This document shows positions 32,204-39,737 of a stretch of 64,000 nt of DNA, in pieces. The number at the start of each line of letters is the position of its first letter. Positions within the stretch are counted from its first letter, which is position 1. This DNA comes from Bacillota bacterium (lineage in GTDB: Bacteria; Bacillota; Clostridia; Christensenellales; Aristaeellaceae). The position numbers were made by a program, and so were the translations under genes. The stretch lies in contig JAEZHK010000082.1 in assembly GCA_023416655.1 (NCBI GenBank), forward strand, positions 1 through 64,000, given 5' to 3'. Under the pieces are notes generated by a model, which made no database searches, was not told the origin of the DNA, and saw only the letters and a list, made by a program, of their open reading frames with translations.

Positions 32204-33214
32204 ATGGCAACGATCTCGGATGTGGCGAAGCGCGCGGGCGTGTCGGTGGCCACGGTGTCGCGGGTGATCAATGGCGTTGCAAGCGTCCAGCCCGCCAGCA
32301 TTGAAGCGGTCAACCGCGCGGTCCAGGAGCTTTCGTACAAGCCCAACAGCATTGGGCGGAACCTTCGCCGGTCCGAGACCAACCGCATCATCGTGCTGCA
32401 GCCCTCCATCGCCAACCCTTTCTTCTCCCGCGTGGTCCGGGGCATCGACGCCGCCGCCCGCGCGGCCGGCTTTCAGATCATGCTGTGCGACACCGACAAC
32501 GACCCGGCCCGGGAACTCATGTACCTGGACATGCTGGACTGCCGGGTGGCGGACGGCGCGATCTTCATCACCTCCTGCCGGGAACCTTCCGCCTACGCTG
32601 AAATCGCGCTGCGCCATCCGCTGATCCACTGCTGCGAGTACTATGACGACGACGCGCTGTCCAGCGTGACGATGGACAACTTCGCCGCCGCCAAGACCGC
32701 CGTCGAATACCTGATCGAAATCGGCCACCGCCGCATCGGCTTTTTGTCGGCCTACAACAAGTACCTGACCGTCGGCCAGCGCCACCACGGGTACGTTTCG
32801 GCGCTGACGCAGGCGGGCATCCCGGTGGACCCTTCCCTCAACTTCTCCGTGGGCCCCATCCACGACGACCAGATCTGGGACGAGACCTTGAAGTGCGCCG
32901 CGAGGATCGCGCACCTACCCGAGCCGCCCACCGCGCTGTTCTGCTCCAGCGACATGGTGGCCATCGCGGCCATCCACGCGCTGAAGGCCGAGGGTGTCCG
33001 GGTACCGGAGGACATGTCGGTGATGGGCTTTGACGACATCGAAATGGCGCGCCTGTTCGACCCGGGCGTCACCACCATCTACATCCCCAAGAACGCGATC
33101 GGCCGCGAGGCGTTCCGGCTGCTGCAAAAGCGGCGAGAGGACCCGAACGCACCCACCGAACGGATCCTGAGCGAGCACTCGGTCGTGGTGCGCTCCTCCA
33201 CAAGACCCCTCTAG
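32204..33214 (+). CDS. LacI-family transcriptional repressor
   Basis: 336 residues. The N-terminal helix-turn-helix is ATISDVAKRAGVSVATVSR, followed by a hinge helix and a periplasmic-binding-protein-like sensor domain (NPFFSRVVRGID; GFDDIEMARLFDPGVTT). Start ATG 32,204 follows AGGAG. It probably responds to the sugar carried by the importer that follows and binds the ATCGAT-centred palindromes at its own promoter. A third copy of this palindrome lies inside the next gene. No terminator separates it from that gene, so the operon may extend to 37.5 kb. Confidence 0.93.
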   Translation: MATISDVAKRAGVSVATVSRVINGVASVQPASIEAVNRAVQELSYKPNSIGRNLRRSETNRIIVLQPSIANPFFSRVVRGIDAAARAAGFQIMLCDTDNDPARELMYLDMLDCRVADGAIFITSCREPSAYAEIALRHPLIHCCEYYDDDALSSVTMDNFAAAKTAVEYLIEIGHRRIGFLSAYNKYLTVGQRHHGYVSALTQAGIPVDPSLNFSVGPIHDDQIWDETLKCAARIAHLPEPPTALFCSSDMVAIAAIHALKAEGVRVPEDMSVMGFDDIEMARLFDPGVTTIYIPKNAIGREAFRLLQKRREDPNAPTERILSEHSVVVRSSTRPL

Positions 33215-33269
33215 CCCGCGGCATTACCCCGTTGGGGTTTGCATATTCTGTCACAAGGTGGTCTTGCGT

Positions 33270-33725
33270 ATGGGACTCATCGACCCCAAGAAGGTGTGCC
33301 AGATTGCGCTGGTGGTGGACGACATTGAGCGCGCCGCGAAGAACTACGCGGAGCTCTTCGGCGTCCCGGTTCCGGACATCTGGCAACTCCCGCCCGTGGA
33401 GGAGGCGCACACGCGCTTCCGCGGGCAGCTCACCGCCTCCAAAGCCCGGCTCTGCGTATTCGACATGGGCCAGGTGGTGTTGGAGCTGACCGAGGCAGAC
33501 GGAGAACCCAGTTCCTGGAAACAGTATCACGACGAGCACGGCCAGGGCGTGCATCACATCGGCTTCCAGGTGGCCGATCGGCAGTCTGTAATCGATTACT
33601 TCGGTGCCAAAGGCGCAGGAGAGCGCCACTACGGGGAATACACAGGTGGGAATTACACCTTTGTAGACAGTGAGCGGGAGTTTGGTGTACTGATCAACGT
33701 CAAGTATGAGGAGGGCAAACAATGA
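33270..33725 (+). CDS. VOC-family protein (methylmalonyl-CoA epimerase-like) coupled to binding-protein gene
   Basis: 151 residues from the ATG at 33,270 (AAGGTGG 8 nt before; a GTG at 33,258 is alternative). Two beta-alpha-beta-beta-beta modules are visible; metal-side residues are Gln in CQIALVVDD and HH in GVHHIGF, as in methylmalonyl-CoA epimerase-like proteins. Its stop overlaps the binding-protein start by 4 nt (ATGA), a surprising coupling of a cytosolic enzyme with a secreted protein. The palindrome GTAATCGATTAC lies within its coding sequence at 33,588. Likely acts on the imported compound. Confidence 0.85.
   Translation: MGLIDPKKVCQIALVVDDIERAAKNYAELFGVPVPDIWQLPPVEEAHTRFRGQLTASKARLCVFDMGQVVLELTEADGEPSSWKQYHDEHGQGVHHIGFQVADRQSVIDYFGAKGAGERHYGEYTGGNYTFVDSEREFGVLINVKYEEGKQ
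33588..33599. promoter_or_regulatory. Intragenic LacI-type operator (or cre site)
   Basis: An exact 12-base copy of the operator palindrome GTAATCGATTAC found at the lacI promoter, inside the VOC gene and 134 nt before the binding-protein start. With flanks (TGTAATCGATTACT) it differs from the cre consensus at one position. Confidence 0.55.
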
Positions 33726-35035
33726 AGAAGGTTCTTTCCCTGGTTCTGGCGCTGGCATGCGTCCTCAGCCTCACGAGCTTCGCCTTTGCGAGCGAAGTCA
33801 ACACCGAGCTGAGCGGCACGCTTACCTACTGGAGCTGCTTCTCCGGCGACTCGATGACCTGGGATCAGTGGCGCGTGGGCGAATTCCAGAAGATGTACCC
33901 CAACGTCAAGGTGGACGTGCAGTTCGTGCCGGAATCCGCCGGCATGCGCAACGGCAAGCTGATGGCCGCCATCGCGGGTGGCACGGCGCCGGACGTCCTC
34001 GTCGCGGACGACTACATCACCGCCTACGGCTTCGCGGCGCAGGGCGCGTTTGAAGCGTGGGATCCCTACATGGACAAGACGGGCATGAACCTGGACGACT
34101 TCATGCCGGGCTTCTCCAACCTCATGAAGTACAAGGGCGCCACCTACCTCCTGCCGCAGGACTCCAACGTGATCTTCATCTACATGAACAACGCCATGTT
34201 CAAGGAAGCGGGCCTCGACCCGGCCAAGGACTATCCGAAGAACATCGCGGAACTCGACGCGCTGGCCGAGAAGCTGACCGTGAAGGACGCGTCCGGCAAC
34301 GTGACCCGCTACGGCTTCATCCCGTGGCTCGACAGCGGCGACGACCCGCTGACCTGGCCCTTCATGTTCGGCGGCGAGCTCTATGACCCGGCGACCAACA
34401 AGCTCCTTCTGGACGACCCGGCGGTCATCGCCTCGCTCAACTGGCTGAAGACCTACGCCGACAAGTACACCGCCGAGAAGATCAAGGGCTTCACCCAGTC
34501 CGCGGGCGGCCTGTTCTCCCCCGACCACCCGTTCTTCACCCAGAAGGTCGCGATGACCATGGTCGGCAACTGGGCCACCAACGCGCTGCGCATCTACGCG
34601 CCGCAGGTTGAGTACTCGGTGTGCGCGATCCCGGTGCCCGAGGGCGGCCGCGTCGAATCCACGCCGCTGGGCTCCAACGTGTTCGCGATGCCGGTGGGCT
34701 GCAAGAACCCCGAGCTCGCCGCCGCCTTCTTCGCCTTCTGCGAGCGGCCCGAGATCAACGGCAACAACTTTGACACCTGGCGCTCCATCCCGGTCATCGA
34801 CAAGCTCTTTGACAGCGTCAGCTGGACCCAGAAGGGCGACCCGATCTACGCGCTCGAGCGCAAGATCGCCAATTCCCCGAAGTCCGGCCACCCGGGCCTC
34901 TGCACCGTGTCCAGCCAGCTGCGCGCCGACATGCTCGCGCTGCGCGATGCCGTGATCTACACCGGCGCTGACCCGCAACCGCTGCTTCAGGAACTGGCCG
35001 CGAAGCTTCAGCCGGAGCTTGACGCCGCGAAGTAA
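33722..35035 (+). CDS. Extracellular sugar-binding protein (family 1)
   Basis: 437 residues with a Sec signal peptide (MKKVLSLVLALACVLSLTSFAFA, longer than lipoprotein types and without a clear lipobox). The mature protein begins SEVNTELSGTLTYWSCFSG. Family-1 binding-protein features include the aromatic-rich cleft and the segment AAIAGGTAPDVLVADDY. The start overlaps the VOC stop (ATGA). It is followed by a stem-loop and two permease genes. This is the third importer in the window; LacI-controlled. Ligand unknown. Confidence 0.93.
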   Translation: MKKVLSLVLALACVLSLTSFAFASEVNTELSGTLTYWSCFSGDSMTWDQWRVGEFQKMYPNVKVDVQFVPESAGMRNGKLMAAIAGGTAPDVLVADDYITAYGFAAQGAFEAWDPYMDKTGMNLDDFMPGFSNLMKYKGATYLLPQDSNVIFIYMNNAMFKEAGLDPAKDYPKNIAELDALAEKLTVKDASGNVTRYGFIPWLDSGDDPLTWPFMFGGELYDPATNKLLLDDPAVIASLNWLKTYADKYTAEKIKGFTQSAGGLFSPDHPFFTQKVAMTMVGNWATNALRIYAPQVEYSVCAIPVPEGGRVESTPLGSNVFAMPVGCKNPELAAAFFAFCERPEINGNNFDTWRSIPVIDKLFDSVSWTQKGDPIYALERKIANSPKSGHPGLCTVSSQLRADMLALRDAVIYTGADPQPLLQELAAKLQPELDAAK

Positions 35036-35078
35036 GCCATAGACGGCAATTTCCCAAGGAAATCATCCCCGATTTGAT

Positions 35079-35111
35079 CCGGGAGGAGAGGGTGACGCCC
35101 TTTCCTCCCGG
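35079..35111 (+). repeat. Stem-loop between binding-protein and permease genes
   Basis: CCGGGAGGA pairs with TCCTCCCGG and an inner AGGG pairs with CCCT around loop TGACG. No T-tract follows. Placed as in the other two importer operons. Confidence 0.7.
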
Positions 35112-35133
35112 CAACCGGAAGGGAGTGCTTCCA

Positions 35134-36006
35134 GTGACCGTTGAAGCCCGGCGCAGGCGCGGCGCGCTGATGAAGAGCCGCGCGCAGGAGACATTCGAGC
35201 TGACCCTGATGTACCTGGTGCTTCTTGCCATGGCGGCCTGCTTCATCGTGCCGTTCTTCTGGCTTCTGTCCAGCTCCCTGAAGCGGCCCAGCGAGCTGTT
35301 CGAGATCCCCGTCCGCTGGATCCCGCGCGAAATCCAGTTCGACAACTATAAAAAGATGTTCGACACCATCCCCTTCTTCTTGTACCTCAGCAACACCATG
35401 TTCCTGGTCCTCAACAACATCATCGGCTCCCTGATCTCCTGCTCGCTGGTGGGCTACGGGTTCTCCCGGCTGCGCTGGCCCGGCCGCGACAAGCTTTTCG
35501 TGCTGGTCCTGATCACCATGATCCTGCCCTACCAGGTCACGATGATCCCGCTGTTCGTGCAGTTCCAGAAGATGGGCTGGGTGGGTTCGTTCCTGCCGCT
35601 GACGGTGCCGGGTTACTTCGGCAACCCGTTCTTCATCTTCCTGATGCGCCAGTTCTTCACGGGCATTCCGAACGACCTTTCGGAGGCTTCGCGGATCGAC
35701 GGCGCGGGTGAATTCCGAATTTACTGGCAGATCTGCATGCCGCTGGCAAAACCCGCTTTGGCCACGGTGGCGATCTTCGCCTTCCTGAGATCCTGGAACG
35801 ACTTCATCGGCCCCCTGATCTACCTGCAGAGCGACAAGCTGTACACGCTCTCGGTGGGCGTGCAGCTGATCCGCTCCCGGCTCGACCCCAAGTGGGAGGT
35901 TTTGATGGCGGCGGGCGTGGTCATGGTGCTGCCGGTCCTCATCATCTTCTTCCTGCTTCAGAAGTACTTCATCCAGGGCATTGCGCTCTCGGGCATCAAG
36001 GGCTAA
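35134..36006 (+). CDS. Carbohydrate ABC transporter permease, MalG type
   Basis: 290 residues from a GTG at 35,134 (GGGAG 8 nt upstream; an ATG at 35,170 is possible). Six membrane segments, and the EAA loop SEASRIDGAGEFRIYWQI. It ends GIALSGIKG. Gene order is binding protein, MalG type, MalF type, the reverse of the commoner MalF-MalG order seen in the other two operons here. The partner permease starts 16 nt after its stop. Confidence 0.92.
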   Translation: MTVEARRRRGALMKSRAQETFELTLMYLVLLAMAACFIVPFFWLLSSSLKRPSELFEIPVRWIPREIQFDNYKKMFDTIPFFLYLSNTMFLVLNNIIGSLISCSLVGYGFSRLRWPGRDKLFVLVLITMILPYQVTMIPLFVQFQKMGWVGSFLPLTVPGYFGNPFFIFLMRQFFTGIPNDLSEASRIDGAGEFRIYWQICMPLAKPALATVAIFAFLRSWNDFIGPLIYLQSDKLYTLSVGVQLIRSRLDPKWEVLMAAGVVMVLPVLIIFFLLQKYFIQGIALSGIKG

Positions 36007-36022
36007 GGGGGGGGCGAAGGCG

Positions 36023-36904
36023 ATGCGTTTGAAATCGAAAAGCCGCGAAATCACGGCCGGCCTGCTCTTCGTATCCCCGTGGATCGTGGGGTTCCTGGCG
36101 TTTACGATCCTGCCGATCATCCAGTCCTTCTGGTACTCGCTGACGGAGTACAAGGTGTTCACCCGCTCGTTCACGTACCTGGGCGCGGCCAACTACGCCT
36201 ACATGCTCAGGGACGACGTCTTCAAAATCTCGCTGTACAACACGCTGTACACGGTCTTCATCGGGGTGACGCTGACCACCATCGTGGCGCTCGCCTCGGC
36301 CATCCTGATGGACAACAAGCGCCTGAAGGGCCTGAGCGTGTTCCGCGTGGTGTTCTTCATCCCCACGCTGGTGCCGCTGGTCATCAACTGCATCCTTTGG
36401 ATGTGGATCCTGCAGCCGGACATCGGCCTGATCAACACGATCCTGAAAGGACTGGGCCTCACCCCGCCGGGCTGGCTGGCCAGCCCCGTGTGGTCGAAGC
36501 CCGCCCTCATCCTCATGATGATCTGGGGCTGCGGCGGCCAGGTGATCATCTACCTCGCGGGCCTTCAGGACGTGCCGGAGTCGCTGTACGAGTCGGCCTC
36601 GCTGGACGGCGCCAACTTCATGCAGCGCACCATGCACATCACCATCCCCATGATCGCGCCGGTGATGCTCTACAACGTGGTCACGGCGGTCATCGGCGTG
36701 TTCCAATGGTTCGCAGAGCCGCTGGTCATGACGGAGGGCGGCCCCAGCCAGTCCACGCTCTTCTACTCGCTGTACTTGTTCCAGAACGCGTTCCAGTTCT
36801 TCAAGATGGGCTACGCGTCGGCGATGGCGTGGGTGCTCTTGGTCATCTGCCTTGTGATCATCCTCCTCCTCTTCAAGGGGCTCAACCGGTTCTCCGACAA
36901 CTGA
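36023..36904 (+). CDS. Carbohydrate ABC transporter permease, MalF/UgpA type
   Basis: 293 residues from the ATG at 36,023, behind a run of eight G that includes the ribosome site. Six membrane segments, EAA loop ESASLDGANFMQRTMHI. Forms the membrane channel with the MalG-type subunit. A VOC gene follows after 76 nt on the same transcript. Confidence 0.92.
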   Translation: MRLKSKSREITAGLLFVSPWIVGFLAFTILPIIQSFWYSLTEYKVFTRSFTYLGAANYAYMLRDDVFKISLYNTLYTVFIGVTLTTIVALASAILMDNKRLKGLSVFRVVFFIPTLVPLVINCILWMWILQPDIGLINTILKGLGLTPPGWLASPVWSKPALILMMIWGCGGQVIIYLAGLQDVPESLYESASLDGANFMQRTMHITIPMIAPVMLYNVVTAVIGVFQWFAEPLVMTEGGPSQSTLFYSLYLFQNAFQFFKMGYASAMAWVLLVICLVIILLLFKGLNRFSDN

Positions 36905-36980
36905 CCCCCTTCAAGGGGCGGGCGGTTCTTGCGACAACTGACAGGGAACACACGTATATAAAAGGAAAGAAGGGCATTCA

Positions 36981-37433
36981 ATGGAATCGATTCTCGGCAC
37001 CAATGTGGTCACCCAGATCGGGCTTTTGGTCAACGACATCGAGAAGACCGGCGAAGCTTTTGCCAAATTTCTGGGCTGCGAAAAACCCAACTGGTTCTGG
37101 ACCGGCACGCGTGAAGAGGCCCAGACCGAATACCTGGGCAAGCCCAGCGAGGCGCGCTCCAAGCTGATGTTCTTCCACGTCGGCCCCAATGTGGACATCG
37201 AACTCATCGAGCCGGACCACGAACCCTCCACCTGGCGGCACGACCTGGACCAGAACGGCGAGGGCTTCCACCACATCGCGTTCGTCGTCAAGGGCATGAA
37301 GGAAAAGAACGCCGCCCTGGAGGCAAACGGCATGCCGCTTCTCCAGAAGGGCGAATACACCGGCGGACGCTACGCCTATCACGACGCCAATGACGCGCTC
37401 AAGCTGGTGCTGGAGCTTCTGGAAAACGACTAA
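36981..37433 (+). CDS. VOC-family protein (methylmalonyl-CoA epimerase-like)
   Basis: 150 residues, closest in visible sequence to the VOC protein at 33.27 kb: Gln in TQIGLLVND, EPDHEPSTWRHDL, HH in GFHHIAFVV and GEYTGG near the C-terminus. It is the last gene of the importer operon, before a strong terminator. The two related VOC genes bracket the transporter genes, so both probably handle the imported compound or its product. Reaction unknown; isomerase, epimerase and lyase are all possible in this fold. Confidence 0.87.
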   Translation: MESILGTNVVTQIGLLVNDIEKTGEAFAKFLGCEKPNWFWTGTREEAQTEYLGKPSEARSKLMFFHVGPNVDIELIEPDHEPSTWRHDLDQNGEGFHHIAFVVKGMKEKNAALEANGMPLLQKGEYTGGRYAYHDANDALKLVLELLEND

Positions 37434-37457
37434 GCAACCGATATGCTAAGATCGCGA

Positions 37458-37492
37458 CAGGGACCGCTCAATTTGAGCAGTCCCTGTTTTTT
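37458..37492 (+). terminator. Intrinsic terminator of the LacI-importer operon
   Basis: CAGGGAC..GCTCAA/TTGAGC..GTCCCTG stem followed by TTTTTT (37487-37492), 25 nt after the VOC stop. Confidence 0.93.
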
Positions 37493-37512
37493 CACAAGCC
37501 GTTCAGTGCTGT

Positions 37513-38820
37513 TTAGTTGAACTTCGGCAGCCAGCTTCCGTGCGCCTCGATCAGGTCGTCGCAGAGGGCGACGGTGTCGTCGATGGAGAGTTCCGCGGCG
37601 GTGTGCGGGTCGAGAAGCGCGGCCTGATAGATATAGTCCTTCTTGAGCGTGCGGGCGGCCTCAATGGTCAGAAGCTGGACATTGACGTTGGTGCGGTTGA
37701 GCGCCGCGCACTGCTCGGGCAGGTCACCGATGTAGCAGGGCGTGACGCCGCTCTTGTCCACAAGGCACGGCACCTCCACCACGGCGGTTCTTGGCAGGTT
37801 TGTGATCAGGCCGTGGTTCAGCACGTTCCCGCCGATCTTCGCGGGGCGGTTGGTCTCCATTGCTTCCATTATATAGCTTGCATATTCGTGGGTGCGCTCG
37901 TGGGTCAGGCTGGGGTCCTTGGTCAGCTCGTCCCGGCGCTCGTTCCAGGAGGCGATCTGCCGGACGCAGCGGCGCGGGTACTCATCCAGCGGGATATTGA
38001 AGCGGTCGATCAATTCCGGATAACGCGACTTGATGAACCACGGCGTGTACTCGGCGTTGTGCTCGCTCGACTCGGTCACATAGTAGCCGAAGCGACGCAT
38101 CAACTCGTAGCGCACCATGTCGTTGTGCTTTTCGGTGCGCTCCTGCGCCCGGTGCTTGATTTCCGGGTAGAGGTCCGCGCCGTCCCGGGTGATTTCGAGG
38201 AGCCACGCCTGGTGGTTGATGCCCGCGATCTTCCACTGCACGGTTTCATCGTAGGGCATGCCGAGGCCCTTCAATAGGTGATCGGCGCAGATCTGCACGC
38301 TATGGCAGAGCCCTACGGTCTTGACGTTCGTCAGGCGCAGCATCGCGCCGGTCAGGATCGCCATGGGGTTGGTGTAGTTCAGGAGCCACGCGTCCGGGCA
38401 CTCTGCCTCCATGTCCCGCGCGAAGTCCAGCATGACCGGAATGGTGCGTAAGGCCCGGAAGATGCCGCCGATGCCCAGCGTGTCCGCGATGGTCTGCCTC
38501 AGGCCGTACTTCTTCGGGATCTCGAAGTCGGTCACAGTGCAGGGCTCGTAGCCGCCCACCTGGATTGCGTTGACCACATAATTCGCGCCCTTCAGCGCGT
38601 CCCGCCGCCTGTCCACGCCCAGGAAAGTTTCAATCCTTGCCTTCCCGCCGGCGTTCCGGTTGATGGCTTCCAGCATCTGCCTGCTCTCCTCGAGTCGCGT
38701 GCGGTCGATGTCGTAGAGCGCGATGACGCTGTCCTTAAGCGCCGGGGTCATCATGCTGTCGCCCAGCACGTTCTTGGCAAAGATCGTGGAGCCCGCGCCC
38801 ATGAAGGTGATTTTCGGCAT
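37513..38820 (-). CDS. Glycoside hydrolase family 4 enzyme (CHS subtype; alpha-galactosidase-like)
   Basis: 435-residue NAD+/Mn2+-dependent glycosidase. Rossmann motif FMGAGS, signature NYTNPMA (148-154), metal ligands C172-H173 in GLCHSVQ, and H203 in GINHQAW. The CHS form is that of MelA-type alpha-galactosidases. Start ATG 38,820 follows AGGAGGAAGG; the frame extension upstream runs through repeat copy D. It is monocistronic, with a leader of about 235 nt and a promoter at 39,064 whose -35 box is poor, suggesting activator dependence. A decayed AraC-family gene lies divergently upstream. Confidence 0.9.
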   Translation of the reverse strand: MPKITFMGAGSTIFAKNVLGDSMMTPALKDSVIALYDIDRTRLEESRQMLEAINRNAGGKARIETFLGVDRRRDALKGANYVVNAIQVGGYEPCTVTDFEIPKKYGLRQTIADTLGIGGIFRALRTIPVMLDFARDMEAECPDAWLLNYTNPMAILTGAMLRLTNVKTVGLCHSVQICADHLLKGLGMPYDETVQWKIAGINHQAWLLEITRDGADLYPEIKHRAQERTEKHNDMVRYELMRRFGYYVTESSEHNAEYTPWFIKSRYPELIDRFNIPLDEYPRRCVRQIASWNERRDELTKDPSLTHERTHEYASYIMEAMETNRPAKIGGNVLNHGLITNLPRTAVVEVPCLVDKSGVTPCYIGDLPEQCAALNRTNVNVQLLTIEAARTLKKDYIYQAALLDPHTAAELSIDDTVALCDDLIEAHGSWLPKFN

Positions 38821-38883
38821 GCTGCCTTCCTCCTGTCCGTTGTCTGGCCCATTGCTCGGGCCGTTTCCGCGCCCCGGTACTTC

Positions 38884-39059
38884 TTTCAACCGTTCCCGGC
38901 GACCCGCGCGCCGGGAGCGTGTTTCATGAACCGGTGCGCGCGCCGGTTTATGAAACAATCCCTTCAGCCAGTGTGCCGCCCGAGACGCCCGCGGGCGTTT
39001 CAGGCGCGCCCAGAGCCGCTTCCTTCGCATAGAAAATCTGCCGTGCCGATTTTCCATGC
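38884..39059 (-). repeat. Four-hairpin intergenic element, copy D (GH4 leader)
   Basis: Read on the minus strand: H1 GCATGGAAAATC/GATTTTCTATGC (39027-39059), H2 GAAACGCC/GGGCGTCTC-like, H3 GTTTCAT.AACCGG/CCGGTT.ATGAAAC, H4 GCTCCCGGCG/CGCCGGGAACG, then GTTGAAAG. H2 and H3 differ from copies A and B in sequence but keep pairing. It begins at the expected transcription start of the GH4 gene and fills its leader. Confidence 0.87.
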
Positions 39060-39063
39060 TTCG

Positions 39064-39129
39064 ATTATATCAACCAATCCTGTTTGACGAACAGATACAT
39101 TTGTTGCACAATAAGGACGAAATGTTGCA
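39064..39129 (-). promoter_or_regulatory. GH4 promoter with putative AraC-type half-sites
   Basis: TATAAT at 39,064-39,069 (minus strand) has only GTTCGT at the -35 position. Two GTTGCA repeats (39103-39108, 39124-39129) lie just upstream, exactly 21 nt apart (two helical turns), like AraC-family activator half-sites. Confidence 0.5.
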
Positions 39130-39145
39130 TGCGGAGGCGATCACA

Positions 39146-39313
39146 ATGGATATCTACCGAGCTGTACGCGATGCTCTTTGAGATCGGCAGGGCGCGGCCC
39201 ACTCCCCGGAGGACCCGGGCGCGCGGTACTACCAGATGGCCGTGTGGTACCTGGAGGGAAGTATCCTAGCGGAGACGGCCGCGGTCCGGAGGTCGTCCAT
39301 GGGAAAATCCTAA
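39146..39313 (+). pseudogene. Decayed AraC-family regulator fragment
   Basis: A GGAGG site and ATG (39,146) open a frame that stops after 11 codons. In other frames the same stretch encodes STELYAMLFEIG and then, after a shift, AHSPEDPGARYYQMAVWYLEGSI. These resemble the linker and first helix before the DNA-binding domain of AraC-family regulators (typical pattern: RAVxYIHEHY). The DNA-binding domain itself is missing. It stands divergent to the GH4 gene, where a MelR-like activator would be expected. The remnant is short, so the assignment is tentative. Confidence 0.4.
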
Positions 39314-39462
39314 CGGGGGCGGCCGCGGCCCGCGGTCCGGATAGAAGATATCCACATTACATCGGTCTGTTTTCTCCGAACTCCATACAACCGAATGAAA
39401 TCCACGGTTCGGAAAATCACGTAACTCTATTATTTTTTCCGGATTTTTGAACAGCATCGATG

Positions 39463-39500
39463 GCAACGTGGCCCGGCCCTTGCGGGCCGGGCCGCGTTGC
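39463..39500. other. Long GC stem-loop upstream of the chemoreceptor
   Basis: GCAACGTGGCCCGGCCC pairs over 17 positions (one G-T) with GGGCCGGGCCGCGTTGC around a 4-nt loop. No T-tract follows on either side. It may mark the end of the decayed AraC transcript. Confidence 0.45.
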
Positions 39501-39518
39501 AACGGAGCAGGCAAAACA

Positions 39519-39589
39519 CACAAAACACATTGTTTAAAGATTTGTGTATTCCTCAGCCCGTGAAACAATTTTCGGGGATGTGTTTTGTG
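39519..39589. promoter_or_regulatory. Perfect 12-bp inverted repeat upstream of the chemoreceptor
   Basis: CACAAAACACAT (39519-39530) and ATGTGTTTTGTG (39578-39589) are exact inverse copies 47 nt apart in an AT-rich stretch. The second copy ends 20 nt before the SigD-like promoter. Possible operator for a looping or dimeric regulator. Confidence 0.45.
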
Positions 39590-39608
39590 AAACATCAAGG
39601 ACATGTGC

Positions 39609-39635
39609 TAAAATTGTCAATTTTTGTCCCGATAT
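39609..39635 (+). promoter_or_regulatory. SigD/FliA-type (sigma-28) promoter of the chemoreceptor
   Basis: TAAA (39609-39612), 15-nt spacer and CCCGATAT (39628-39635). The Bacillus SigD consensus is TAAA-N15-GCCGATAT, so only one base differs. This places the chemoreceptor in a motility regulon. Confidence 0.7.
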
Positions 39636-39737
39636 AGGTAATGAAAGCGTCAACGCATCCGCGGTTCGGCATCGGCGGAACACTGCGGGGCCGACATTCA
39701 TTCATCCGGGATACCACAAAAATGGAGGGATTCCATC

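Noticed and set aside
39178..39450. A 90-codon plus-strand frame over the AraC remnant
   Set aside because: Gly/Pro/Arg-rich out-of-frame reading; the AraC-like signal lies in other frames.
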